From contig OZ005607.1 in assembly GCA_963930655.1 (NCBI GenBank), positions 21,154,374-21,218,373 on the forward strand: 64,000 nucleotides of DNA, given 5' to 3'. The notes beneath the pieces are model-generated. The model was not told the origin of the DNA, ran no database searches, and worked only from the letters and a program-made list of their open reading frames with translations. This stretch comes from Myrica gale. Taxonomy: Eukaryota > Streptophyta > Magnoliopsida > Fagales > Myricaceae. Shown piece by piece: positions 23,585-35,670 of the stretch. How positions within the stretch are numbered: the first letter of the stretch is position 1; every line of letters starts with the position of its first letter. The position numbers and the translations under genes were made by a program.

Positions 23585-26500
23585 TGTCACGCCCCGAACG
23601 GCATCCCGCAGGGACCGTGACAGCCGCGAGCTATCCCCCGGATGGCTCCAGCGTTCTTACTTATATTCTTACTTGATTACGGCGGAAACGTACAGGATCG
23701 CGAGGGGTTTGAGCAAATACTTACATAATCAGGGTTCTCATTAAATTCATACAAAACAAATATTTAAAACATATTAGAACCCAATTAGTGACACTCATGT
23801 CACTATCAACAAAATGCGAAGCTTAACATCTTGGGCATCTAGGTCAGGTAGTCCTCCTGACTCTCTTCACCTGATACATCTGGAATGACACAGTTTTAAA
23901 AACGTGAGTCAAAAAGACTCAGTAAGGGAAAAACGTAAAACTTAAATCATGCTCTTGACTCATGCTTGCTTAATCATGAAAGAAAGAAAACTTGATAATT
24001 GATGCATATGCATGCTCATGAATTATGCATATGCTCTTGTTTAGTGTTTTCGGCCCCAGGCCCTTGAAAACCACTTTCTTTCATACTTGCTTGTAAATTG
24101 GCCCTTGGCCCTTAAAAATCTTTCTTTCGTACTTGTGCCCTTGTTGGCCTTATCATAATTATTTCATGTCTTTTACTTGTGGGCTCGCTCCATTTGACCC
24201 CTGAAGTCAGGGTTGTGCGTTCCCTTCGGAACCGTCCCCGAATTCCCTTAGAGACCTTACATCTGGTCGAGCTAGCCCTTGAAGTGGCCCCGGGCCTGAT
24301 GGCTAGACACGACCCTTGGAGGCACCACACCTTCTCATTGTCCTTCAGTGTGGCTTGCACAGCCTCTTGGATTCACCCATCCTTCTCATAAATGTCCTTC
24401 GGTATGGGAGTCCAACTTGATGGTACGGTACCGACCGGTGCCCTTAATCTTAACTTATCGTTTCATAAAACTTCTCATATTCTTTCCATAAAAATCATTG
24501 CATAATTTTCTTCTTGAAAAATTCATGCAATGCACATGTCATGTCATGCTTGCTTAAAATTCATACTTGCTTAAAATTCATGCTTGTTCATGAAATTCAT
24601 ATCATGTCATGCTTTCTTAAAATCCATACGTGTTCATGAAACGATGCAGTGTGTCATTCCAGTTTTGAAAAGAAATACTTACTGTACACTTACAGTATCC
24701 ACTTACTATTCCACTTACTCTTGCTCTTCTTGTTCGTGTATACAGACACGTGGATCGCCTACAAGCGATTCAAATATTCTTTTAGACTTTAAGAATTATG
24801 AAATCATTTCTTTTGAAATCGAAGATATATATATATATTTATATATACATATCACAGAAATTCATTTAATTACAAAATAATTATTTTATTCTTTTCCTTA
24901 ACAATATTCAAAACTTAACTTATTAAATTAATATTTTTATTGAAATAAAAATATATTTATCCATGTACGTGTCTCGATTAGGGTTAAATAATACTCATAG
25001 GTTTAGATTTAAACCTAAGTCTCTTTTTATTACACGTACTACATTAAACCTTATATCTAACTATTAATAATTTATTCATGATTAAATCTTAACTTAGACT
25101 TTAAACCTCAAATAAAACCCGAGTAAAACTTAACTAGGGTTCCCATAATATTTAATAAAGATCATGGCTATATAATATTATTCCAACTAGCCTAACTCTA
25201 ATTTTTCTTATCCAACACAACAATGAAAATACATAAATTATAAATTTGCACTTAGGGTTAACTTCTTGTAACTTTCGGCCACTACCATTTATGCACCACT
25301 TAATCACAACTTTTCTCCAAGGGTGATCCCATCCTCCAATCAACAAATTTCACAACCTAATATCTACAAATCAAAACACCAATACCATACACCATACTCA
25401 AGGCATTCGGCCAACTCAAGTTTTTACCCAATGATTAGTTTTCTTTTATTTCCTTCAATATGCATGCTCCCAATACTTAACATAATCATCCACTATGCAT
25501 TTAAGGTCATAAATCTTGCACATGTTAAGGCCAATGTCCAAATCTACACATATTCAAAACTATACATGAAAATCCACATAGCTTATTTTCGGCCTTACCC
25601 CAAAATGTACCATTTTCATGCTAAAAATCATATCATGCATATCCTTTGCATTTGTGACCTAACTAGCATGCATACACTTAATCCTTTTTATCAAATAATT
25701 CCATCAACAATAGATCTACTCTTTATTCACACTAATATCCATAGATCTAAACAAAGATATCATTTTTTTCATCAACCCAACATGTCAAAACTTAGATCTA
25801 ACTTCCTTTAACTTGCATTGTTCTCCATTTGCATTTTTCTTCACATACAACCTTAGATCTAGGGCTTTCATGGTTAGATCTAACATGTAAACAACCTAGG
25901 GTTCCTAAGCATCCAAGATCTAACAACATCAAGGCATCTATCAAAATACAACTCCAAGATCTTACACATAGGCCATTCGGCCACTCATGCTAACCCAACA
26001 AAATCATTTTAGTCTTACCTTATTGTTTGTCCAAGCTTGAGCACCTAGAAAATAAGGTACCTTTGGTTAGTACTTGTGAAGCTCAAGACAAAATCATCAA
26101 TGAAACTAAACTCACCTTCAACCTTTACCAAATCTTCCTATCCTTCTCCTCCTTCAAAGATTCGGTCCACCCTCCTTAGAAATGACCAAGCTTGGTTTAA
26201 AAGAAACTCTATAGTGGTGAAGAGGACATGGTAAGTTTGAAGAGAAATGGTGTCAAGTGACTAGGGTTTTCAAGGTAGGATTTTTGTCTACAACAAGAGA
26301 GATTTACTTGGCTTTTGGAATGAGATTTGGTAAGCTAGTAGAATGTGGTTTAGGTGCAAGATGAAAAAGGAACAAACCTTGAACTCTAGGGGATGGTTCG
26401 GCCAAGTGCTTGAAAATGGGAGAGAGTTGAGAGCAATGAGGGGTTCGGCCAAATGAGGAAGAATTGGAGTGTGGGGTGAGATGTGAATTTCGGTCATGGC

Positions 26501-27698
26501 ATTTGCAAGAGAGATGTGAGAGATTGAGTCTCCCAAGGGGAGTAAATGCTATGACACAAGGCTTGAGAGGGTGAGTTGACAAGAGAGAAAAAGAAAGAGG
26601 AAGAGAGGATGAATGGGGGGTGTTGGCCGACCAAGCAAAGGTCTAAGTCTTCTCTCTCTCTTTTTATTTCCTTTCACCTTTTTATCTCACATCACTTGTC
26701 TTCCAAAAGCTTGTTTTGCATTTGAATACCTTCTCTCTCTCCTCACATGCATTCCAACGTAAATGCCTTCCTTTCCCTTGCCTTTTTCTCTTCTCTTTTA
26801 CAACCATGTGTTGTCTTATCACTCTTACACAACTTACACCTTCTTACACATCTCTTACACATCACATGGCACCTCACTTTGGCTTCCACATTTCCTCTCC
26901 TTGCCTTTCACGTAGAAGCCCTCATTTGCTTAGTTTGGTTGCTTTTCAACCAACCTAGTTACTTCCACATTAATATGCAACTAACTTTCAACTTGGTTTT
27001 CACTTATCACCTAACTTATCACTTTATAAGCTCTCTTACTTATCTATCCATTCCAATAGCTTATCACCTTATAAGTATGATATCTTATCATGTGATAATG
27101 GCCTTAGCCTATCTCTACAATAATCACAAGGCCTTATCACTCTAAAGGTTTCCTAGCTTATCATGCTTGCTTATCACTATGATAAGCAAGTGTGCTTATC
27201 AATTAAATCATTTCTAACTTTATCACATAACTACATAGCTTATCATTTGAATATTCATATGGAAATTCTATTAATAATATAGAACACATCATAATATTAC
27301 ATGTCACATACAATATATTAATCCATGTATTCAAAAGAATTTCATTATTTAATCTATTAATAATTTCGGCTTATACAAGGAAATTATTAAAGCATAATTC
27401 GAATTATATGGCCCATGAATCATAGTAGGTAAATGAAAAATATCAATTTGTAAAAGAGGAACTTACTTGCAAATTTCGGCTCTTAACATAATATAATTTG
27501 TACTTGCATTAAAACGGCATATTAATTATTTAAAGAGATTTTATGAAATAAAATCCCATTTTAATCGAAATACCATAATCATAAGAAATTAGGCCATACA
27601 TTGGCCAAAACATAGCCCCATTAAGAAATAAAAACTATTACATTGGAAAAATAAAATAATACATAAGTAATTACGTAGGGGAAAATCGGGGTCTCACA
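23585..27698 (-). repeat. 5' LTR of the young Gypsy element
   Basis: 4,114 bp, nearly identical to 13782-17895. In element sense it begins TGTGAGACCCCG and ends CGGGGCGTGACA. It is followed on the high-coordinate side by the duplication ACATA. Confidence 0.95.
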
Positions 27699-27897
27699 AC
27701 ATATATGTGGTTATAACATAGAAATTAAGAAACAACCCTTGCAGAGTGTTTCAAACTTAAATTAAAATGTATAACAAAATGTATGAATAGATATACATAC
27801 ATTAATATCAAACAAAATGACAACCTATTAAAAATATTTAGTTTTATATAAATGAATAAATATTTAATTACATATGTTATAACAAATATATTAAATC
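27699..27897. other. AT-rich flank
   Basis: Starts with the right copy of the target duplication ACATA and continues the AT-rich sequence seen before 13782. No other feature seen. Confidence 0.6.
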
Positions 27898-30800
27898 TGT
27901 CACGTCCCGTGCTCATACTTACCCCTTAGGCTCTCCTATAGTAATGGTATGCACACAGGAGGGGATTATGGCATGTATGTCACTATGAGTCTTAGTCGAT
28001 TTACCATGAAATTTAGCGGAAAGCGTATTTACAAATAAAATTGTAATGGGAAATTGGAAAAGACTTAAGGTAAAAACTCTATGTTTTTTCAAAAGGGCAA
28101 TGAGTTAATAAAATCCGAATACGTCAAAAGTGTTGGATTATAAGCTTTTGAGTAGAAATAAGAACTTTGAAATAAAAGATGAGGAAAGTGACACAAAGGA
28201 GATTGAAAACCTAAAATAAGAAGGACATCTTTAATATAAAGAAAGTTCAAACCACGTCCTCCCGAGGCAACATAAAAGGTTATATTACAAAAATTCGGGA
28301 ACTTCCTAAAGTTCACCGTACAATTTGAAAACTGATACACATGAACAACTGGAGACTAACGAAACACTTTAGCAAGCCTAAGAGGGGTACTAATCCTCCT
28401 CGTCCGAGTCCGATGTAAGATAGATAAGCTCGGACCCCGAAGTGGCACTACTATTTCCCGTCGGTGGGAATGAGGGAACGTATTCGAGCCTTAGCCACCT
28501 AGGCGGTACATCTGGCAAACTAAAATCCTCAAATCGGGGTAACGGGGATGATGAGGATAGTGGGGGCATAGGGAATGGTAAGGATATAGGGGATGGGGGT
28601 AAGGGCTCCCTAAAGATCCAGTGGGCCTCATGCTATACTGATACTTCAAGAGAATCTAAAACCCATGTTCGGATCTTGAGCACCCAGATATAAGGGTAGA
28701 AATCATAGGTCAACTCCTCCTCAAATAGCTTCATTCTTCAATACCCAAGCCGTCAATCATTGCAAAAACAACATAAGAGAAAAGGGTGAGTCATATTGAC
28801 TCAGTAAGGTAGGGGCGGGGAAAACATGATCAAGCAAATACAATGCATATAATTTACTTAAGCATGATGTAAAACTAACTTCAAGTATAATAAGTATGAA
28901 CTTGGATAATTTAAAATATGCAATGCATAAAACCATCATTGGTTCCTGAGGAGTTCCCGATATCAACTCTGTTCACCCCCAGAGTCGGGTTGTGCGTCTC
29001 CTCCTTTTCTATGAGACTGTCCCGTACTTCCAGCACCAGGACCCTTAACATAACATTACGCCTTAGCGTTCATAAAGGAGCTCACTCACTCCCTGTAGTG
29101 GGAGGTTGCACATCTTCTAAGTGCCTTGTACCGTCACTACCATTCGAGGAACCCAAGCAGGCTAGGGGGTTCCTCACTTTCGTTTTCTCTCTTATGAATG
29201 CAATCACATACCCAAGCATTAAAGTACATATGTAACAATGCACATTAATTTGATATGAACTTGAAAGAATCATAAATAGCATAACACATTCAAAGAATAA
29301 TCATTGACAATTGAAACAATCATGATAATAACTAGAAGATCTCAGATCACTAAACTCCAATGAAGGCCTATTGGGCCTCCTCAGACCATACTGGGCCTAC
29401 TCCCAAAGTATTATTGGACATGGTGCTCTTTTAGGGGTATTGGGCCTAAAGTCCATTTAGGCTCCTACACGAACTTTGTGATTTGAGCTCTTATTCCAAC
29501 TCGGATTGAGCTCAAATTTGGGCTCCCCTATCAATTTTTTGTGATATATCCAACCATGTAACCATTACCTCATTTTGGACCCTTTTACCCTAACGAATTA
29601 GGCAAAATACCAAATCTACCCTCAGAGACCTCCAGGGGCAGTTTCGACCTTTCCTTCATCATTTTTTTACAGGGATCCTAATATTAGGTAAATATGCTAT
29701 ATCAGAATTTTCATGCAAAAATTCAACCTATAGCTTAGGGTCGATTTGGGCAGCACCTATGTTTGCCTAAATGCCCTAGCTAAGTGATCATGCCTTTGAT
29801 TGGTCTATGCATTTCAAAACTTTAGGCTAAAAACAATTTTAATCTATCACAGAGTACCTAACATGTGGATTTTTCAAGAAACTTAAAAGCAAACAAAGAT
29901 TATTTGCAACATCATCAAGGAACATCCATAATGCAGCTCCTTTCTTTGGCCCCATTTGACCTTCTCTTGATCAGGGATACTTCCAGGCCTCTTGGCCATC
30001 ATCATTCTCAACAATGCTCAACATTTCATATCACATATGCATAGCATTGTATCACATATCCATGAAGTGCAACATGCAACACCATAAGCCATTCTTCTAG
30101 ACCAACCCGTGGCCTATAAGGCTCCAAGCTTAGCCTTATCACCACTGACATAGCTCATAAATCATGTCAAGAACTCTTTTGAACAATCAAACCATCTCAA
30201 AAAGCAATCTTATACACTTGCTTCAAGAAATATTCATTAAACCTTAACATGCAAGGTGTCTAGTTTAGGTTTTACTTCATGGCACCTATGAACCTTTCTT
30301 TTTGTAAAATCTTGAAACCAACATAACCCTAACATGTTCATCGTTGAATCACAGCTCTATCCGCAAAACTAAGCGTGATCATTCAACACAAAAAACATGT
30401 TATCCATCCTCCACAAAACTCAAGAACTTGAACCCTTACCTTGGTGATCTCGGGTAGCTCTTAATGTTCTCCTATTAACACAAGATCTATTGGTTAAGGC
30501 CTACAAATAAGTGGAAATGATGATGAGAAAATAGAAAAGAGGTGGTGCAAGGGGGTGTTCAAGGCCTTGGCCGAAACCCCTTTGCCATTTTACCTTGGCA
30601 TGAAAGTTTTTCCACCTTCCTTCTCTTCTTCATTTGCTCTTTCTCTCCTTCTTCTTCTTTCTTTATGTCCTTCCTTTCCCCCTTGGCCGAATGCTCTCAA
30701 CACTCACTCCTCACTCTCAAGCTCAAATGGCCGGCTATGGGTGTGTGAAATGTATGACCTTGCCATCATTTGGTCAAGGTGTGGCTGCCACAAGCAAGCC

Positions 30801-31370
30801 CCTTGATTGGTTGGCTTGGGCAGCACAAGGGCTGGATGAACCAAATGACACACTCACTCTTCCTTAGGTAATGATTAAGATCACTTACATAAGCTAAAGT
30901 CACTTCAAGATCACATCAATTGTTATTGCAAGCAAGCATGGCCGGTTGGTCCAAATTTGCATCTCACTATTCATGCATCAAAGGCCAAGAACATGGGATA
31001 AGGGAAAAGGACAAAGAGAACAAGACAAAACAAAGATTTCCTTGTGTGGGCCGTGTGACCAAGGAGGAGAGAGAGAGTGAGACCAACATGACTTCAAAGT
31101 GGACTTAGGTTAGCAAAATAATTAGCTAAGTTACAAAGTTAATCAATGTATATGTTAGACAAAGGAAATAGGTACTTAGTCAAGTAATTAACCGAGATTA
31201 GTGATAGAATAATCAAGATTGACACAAGCTAAAATTTTAGATGTAAACAAGAGAATGAAAAGGGAAAAAAATTAAGCATACCGAAATCCATTAGGGAAAT
31301 TAGAACCGAAATTAATCATGTGTCAAGAAATCAAATCTAATACATAGAAAATAATAAATAAGTGGTAATG
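27898..31370 (-). repeat. Older LTR related to the Gypsy LTR, probably truncated
   Basis: It begins TGTCACGTCCCGTGCTC, close to the TGTCACGCCCCG start of the 4.1-kb LTRs. A block near 28785-28815 (GTGAGTCATATTGACTCAGTAAGG) matches a block at the same relative place in those LTRs (GTGAGTCAAAAAGACTCAGTAAGG, near 14100). The later part is AT-rich with scattered GGCC-containing words (GGCCGAA) as in the young LTR. No TG...CA partner end is found before the CACTA-like terminus at 31371, so it may be cut there. Open frames inside match no protein. I read it as a diverged, old solo or truncated LTR of a sister family. Confidence 0.55.
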
Positions 31371-31829
31371 CACTCTATAGCAACGTTTTTTGTAAAAAAG
31401 GCTGCTATAGATGATTACATGATTATTTATTATTTTTACGTTATTTGATGTTAACAATTATTTAATATGTTATATAATATATCATATTGTATAGTAATGT
31501 ATTTGAAAAAAATTTATTCTAGGGAACCCACTTAATAAAATATGAAATTAGAGAGGGTGTTATGAAAATTGAAGTTGGTATATGATATAACTTGGTGACT
31601 ATGTTGTTGTATAATGTGTTATATATTATTACATTCACATACATTATGGGATATTATATAGTATGAATGTATGTCATGTTTAATATTATATGTATAGCAT
31701 AGTATTTATACATATTAAGATTGAATATTTTGTCACTCATCTATATGTATAGTATTTGTGCATATTAAGATTGAATATTTTATATAGTATAGTATAGTAT
31801 GTCACTCATGTATGATATTGTTATAGCAT

Positions 31830-32265
31830 GATATATTGTCTTATATTATGGTATATAGTATATGGTACCTCTATAAGATATATGATATCGGGCTAAAGTG
31901 TCAATCATGCTTGAGAAAAAAATGAAGTAAATTAAATAATGGTTACCGCAATTGTCCATAAATTATGTATCTTAGAGGAAAATTAGCTTCTAGGATATTA
32001 TAACACATTAGAACGTACAGATGTATGTCCCGTTATTTATGTATTAGAATTTATTTAATTAACGAGTATATGGTACTCTATCCTATTAAAGTATATTATA
32101 TTATCACTTTATGATATATAGTGTAGGGTACTTTTGCATCATATATGCTTTATAATATAAAGTTAAAGTATATGTTATGATTGAGAAAATAAATAAGTAA
32201 ATCAATATTGATTGTCGTAATAGTCCATAAATTATGCATCTTACTGATTGATTAGCTTAAGTATA
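31830..32265. repeat. Diverged tandem duplication inside CACTA end
   Basis: A segment containing GTCCATAAATTATGTATCTTA (31958-) recurs at about 32225 as GTCCATAAATTATGCATCTTA, with similar AT-rich sequence before each. It is a duplication of part of the AT-rich subterminal zone of the CACTA element. Confidence 0.45.
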
Positions 32266-32755
32266 CTTTTTTATCTATAAAATCGGTATCAATTAGAAAT
32301 ATCAACAAATAATAGATAGTGCAATACTTATATGTACGCGTAATTAATATTTTGTTAAATTTTTCCGTCTTATATTATTTAATGTATTAATATTTTAAAG
32401 AGAATGACACAACCAAATGTTTTGACTAACATCCATTTTGAAATCTAGTTGAATAAATATAATGTCGCGGGAACAGATTTTAGACTTCGGGCTGGTTACC
32501 TCTTTTTTCTAAATTCATTGTCTTATAAGTTCTTATAAGTTTCAAACTTTCAAACAAATTTTAGACTCTAGGATTCCTCGTCTCTGAGCTCTCTACCCAA
32601 GCCATGCTTCTCTCATCTCTATGCTCTGTGTTCTCTCCCCTCTTTATCAGTCAACGCACCTCTCTCCCCCTCTCTTGGCAGCAGCACTTTCTCCTCTATC
32701 TCTATGGCAGCCCCACCCTTCTCCTTTCTCCCTCCCACTCCCTCGATCTTTCTCT

Positions 32756-32870
32756 CTCACTGTCGCAGAGACACACAACTCTCTCTCTCTCACTGTCTCA
32801 CAGATACACAACTCTCTCTCTCTTTCATTGTCTCACCGACACACAACTCTCTCTCTCACCGTCCTGCCAC
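32756..32870. repeat. CT-rich tandem repeat, about 35-bp unit
   Basis: Three units follow the pattern TCACTGTC - CACACAACTCTCTCTCTC. They lie in a longer CT-rich stretch (32590-32980) that resembles a plant 5' leader. It may be the captured promoter or leader of a host gene. Open frames here are low-complexity and not credible as proteins. Confidence 0.7.
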
Positions 32871-33315
32871 CATTGCCGACCGTGAGTGGTCCTCTCAACT
32901 CTCTCTCTATCTCTTGGCCTGAATCTCTCTTTGGGTGTCAAATCTCTCTCTCTCACCAGGGTATAGTTATTTTTCTCTAACCTAAGCATGATGGCTTATC
33001 TCTCTTTGAAGTAGAGTGTTTAGGGTTTGATACATTGGGGATTTGATTGGCAGATTCGAGATTTAGGGCTTTGATTGGAATTGGTCTATGTTGACTCTCA
33101 ACTCTCAAACTTCTGAAATTATTAGACATGCGTTTTCATCTGCTGGTAAATATATTTGGTTCATGATTAGAGGGTCCAGGTCTTTCAGCAAATTGTTTTT
33201 GACTTGGGCGGGTATTGTTGATATATCCTGAATGAAAATATAGGATGTGGAGTATTTTGATGAAGGAATCTTTTTCCCTCCTCAGAATTTAGTCCCTTTT
33301 CTATCATGTATGGCT

Positions 33316-34628
33316 TAAGGGTGGAACTACTTAGGGGCGATGGGGGACAGCCGCCCCCCATCGCCTGAAAAATCTTTCAATTTTTTTGGATGTGCTAAGC
33401 CCAGCACGCCCCCAACTATCCCCCATGGACTAAAGGTGAACTCTACAGCGGCCAAGGCGCCCAAGCCGATCCAGCTTTTGTAATACTTATTGTCTGTTGT
33501 TCCATGGACTCATGAATTGCCACCTTCCAGTCCATTAAAAAATCAGAGATGCCAAAATTGCACTCTGCATAACATCCTATGTGAATTTAAACAAACCAAA
33601 ATGAGAAGAATCAGACAAACGCCTGGACAAGAATCAGACAAGATGTTTCACATAAAACTAAAACATGTCTGATATGCCCAGAGATTTTATACGAGAGGGA
33701 AGGCTGAAGGAAATATCCAAAAATAAACATCCTTGCCTTCTTGTTAATGCTTGAATTGCATACTCGTGTGGGTCAAACTTGAATTTAAATATAAAAAACA
33801 AAGAGAAAAATATAGCAAATCTAAGGGTTGTTCTTCTTCTAAATGATAGGGGTGTTTGAGCTCAAAAAAAATTATCATCCAGATTGTTTGTCAATAGCTT
33901 TTCCATCTCATAACAAAGTCCATTTAAACATCATGTTCTTAAAACTGACGTAAGGGCACAAACGTCTCCACGATGCTCTTGTGCTATTTTTGCTAAAAGA
34001 TCATTCCACCGTCTTCCCAATGCTGCAAATCAGTGCTACCCCTTCAAAACATGATAATGTAATAATTTAGAAATTGCACATAACACAGTATCATGTTTCC
34101 CTTAAAAATTTTGCTACAATAGACACTATAATCGTTGAAAGACTTATAAGCTTGGAGACAGACAAGCATCAACAATATCTGTGTTGTAAAGGGGCAAAAC
34201 AAATTTTTGAGTGTTATGCTAGTTTATCAGCTGATTGAATTGACATTGATCTTACCAGTTGCGAATGCAACCGTTGAGAGAGTGTTCTATGCGATGAAGT
34301 TTATCAAGACTAAGTTGCGTAATAAAATAGGAAATGAATGAATGAATGATAGTTTAACAGTATACATCGAGAGGGAAATTTTTGAAACTATTGACAACGA
34401 AGCTATTTTACAACGTTTTTAGAATATGCAGTCTTGTAGGATCTAATTGTCACCTCTTAGTATCAGCAAATAGTACGGTACGTGTATTTCAATATTTTTA
34501 ATATTTTTAGTCCTTAATTTTTTATATAACTATAAAATATTTGTTTGCATTACGTAATAAAAATTTTTTTTTGTCATTTTTCCTTAGGAGTTCGACCCTC
34601 TTCAATTGGAATCCTGGTTCCGCCACTG
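33316..34628 (+). mobile_element. hAT transposon, internally deleted
   Basis: The right end, read inverted, is CAGTGGCGGAACCAGG, a classical plant hAT terminus. The left end is a degenerate version (TAAGGGTGGAACTAC). The 8-bp flanks are GTATGGCT (33308-33315) and GTAAGGCT (34629-34636), a hAT-sized target duplication with one mismatch. A remnant of the hAT dimerisation domain lies at 34247-34423. At 1.3 kb it is a deletion derivative. Confidence 0.8.
34247..34423 (+). pseudogene. hAT transposase C-terminal dimerisation domain remnant
   Basis: The translated sequence LILPVANATVERVFYAMKFI followed by KTKLRNKIGNE matches the hATC dimerisation domain (hallmarks LP, S/T-VER-FS-M and K-LRN-G). The homology continues after an in-frame stop (TGA after GNE) with SLTVYIEREIFETIDNEAI. 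The catalytic part of the transposase is missing, so the protein cannot act. It lies within the hAT element 33316-34628. Confidence 0.85.
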
Positions 34629-35290
34629 GTAAGGCTTATATGTTGTTTTACAGCAAGCAAATCATCTTTGTTGCAGTGTCTCGATGCATCATATTGCAAA
34701 AGTTGAAGATTGTACGTCTCAGAAATTTAAATTTTTATACGTTTTGAATTGGGTTTCGATTCCTACCATTTATTCCTTTTTCCTTGTAATTCAGGCAACC
34801 TTCTGTGTAGGAGCTAACTAGTCTGTTGTGTTTTATGTGTATTTCCCTGCATATGATATTTTGAAAATGAAGGGAATATGAGCCTTACTCTTTGTTCTGG
34901 TCAACAGTTGTTTCTGTATTATCGCTTAGTTGGAGTTGTTTTTCTATTGATAGCACCGGCTGCATGTGTTTTATCAGTGATGTCTTTGCAAATTCGCCCT
35001 TCTTAATGTCAACAAAGGCTGCTGGTGCGTTAGAAGCCAAGTAAGTTGTCCTAATTTTTAGCTATCATTTTTTTGGTATTTTCATTTCAAAGTCTTGCTC
35101 TTTTGTCTATCCAGGGGAAGTGATGAGTACAAAGAGCCAAGTGCTGCAGCTGGAAAAACTTATGAGGTTTGTTTCACATATGTTTGGAATATTCATTTCT
35201 CATACTTTAGAGTGCCGTATGATATTTTGAACTAAGTAATGTGCTATGATCTCTTTGTTTGGACTTGAGGCATTCATTTGAGTGACTCAG

Positions 35291-35670
35291 GTAGAAGTTA
35301 AGAGCTTTCAACCGGAAAGTATTAAGCCGCTCGCCACTAACCGCGAAGGCACTTACATTGTTGGTGGTGGTGTATCAAGGGATATTTTCTTGTGGGGGGT
35401 ATATACTTGTTTTTCTTTTGCTCTGTTTTTTTTCTATAAATTAGAGTTTTGGCATTGGGCTCATAGAAATCTGAGAAATGGCATGGTGGGAGGTCGTCTT
35501 TTGTCTTCAGTATTTGTACTTTTTTATTTTTTTAGGTTGCGAGTGGTAGGCAGCTTAAAAAATGACATGCTCATAATAGAGCTGTTACTTGCTTGGTATT
35601 TTCTTATGATGACTCGCTGCTCATTTCTGGTTCAGAGGACGGATCGGTTAGAGTTTGGTCGCTTTTCATG
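35291..35670 (+). pseudogene. Captured RID3-like WD40 gene fragment
   Basis: Two exon-like blocks match ROOT INITIATION DEFECTIVE 3-type WD40 proteins. The first (35291-35397) encodes VEVKSFQPESIKPLATNREG, then TYIVGGGVSRDIFLW, preceded by an AG acceptor. The second (35536-35670) encodes VASGRQLKK and then HAHNRAVTCLVFSYDDSLLI, SGSEDGSVRVWSLFM, preceded by TTTTTTTAG. The intron between them is kept, so this is captured genomic DNA and not a retrocopy. In the second exon the conserved Trp before HAH is a TGA stop (35563-35565). Only about two of the usual seven blades remain. It sits between the hAT at 33.3 kb and the nested CACTA. Two further exon-like bits upstream (34990-35042 and 35115-35165) are not assigned. 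Confidence 0.8.

Larger units (their letters stand above)
13782..27698 (-). mobile_element. Young Ty3/Gypsy element, chromovirus-like, nearly whole
   Basis: A 13,917-bp element on the minus strand with two 4,114-bp LTRs, TG...CA ends and a perfect 5-bp target duplication ACATA (13777-13781 and 27699-27703). Next to the 5' LTR lies a primer binding site for initiator tRNA-Met, and next to the 3' LTR a polypurine tract. Coding order is gag, protease, reverse transcriptase, RNase H, integrase, then an extra open frame. Integrase after reverse transcriptase defines Ty3/Gypsy. The pol C-terminus ([16 protein letters not shown]) resembles the degenerate chromodomain end of Tekay/Del-type chromoviruses. 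By eye the LTRs differ at about four positions, so insertion is recent, of the order of tens of thousands of years at common plant rates. The gag part looks broken by one or two changes; pol looks open. Confidence 0.95.

Noticed and set aside
32604-32985. Serine/leucine-rich frames in the CT-rich stretch
   Set aside because: They only translate the CT tandem repeat.
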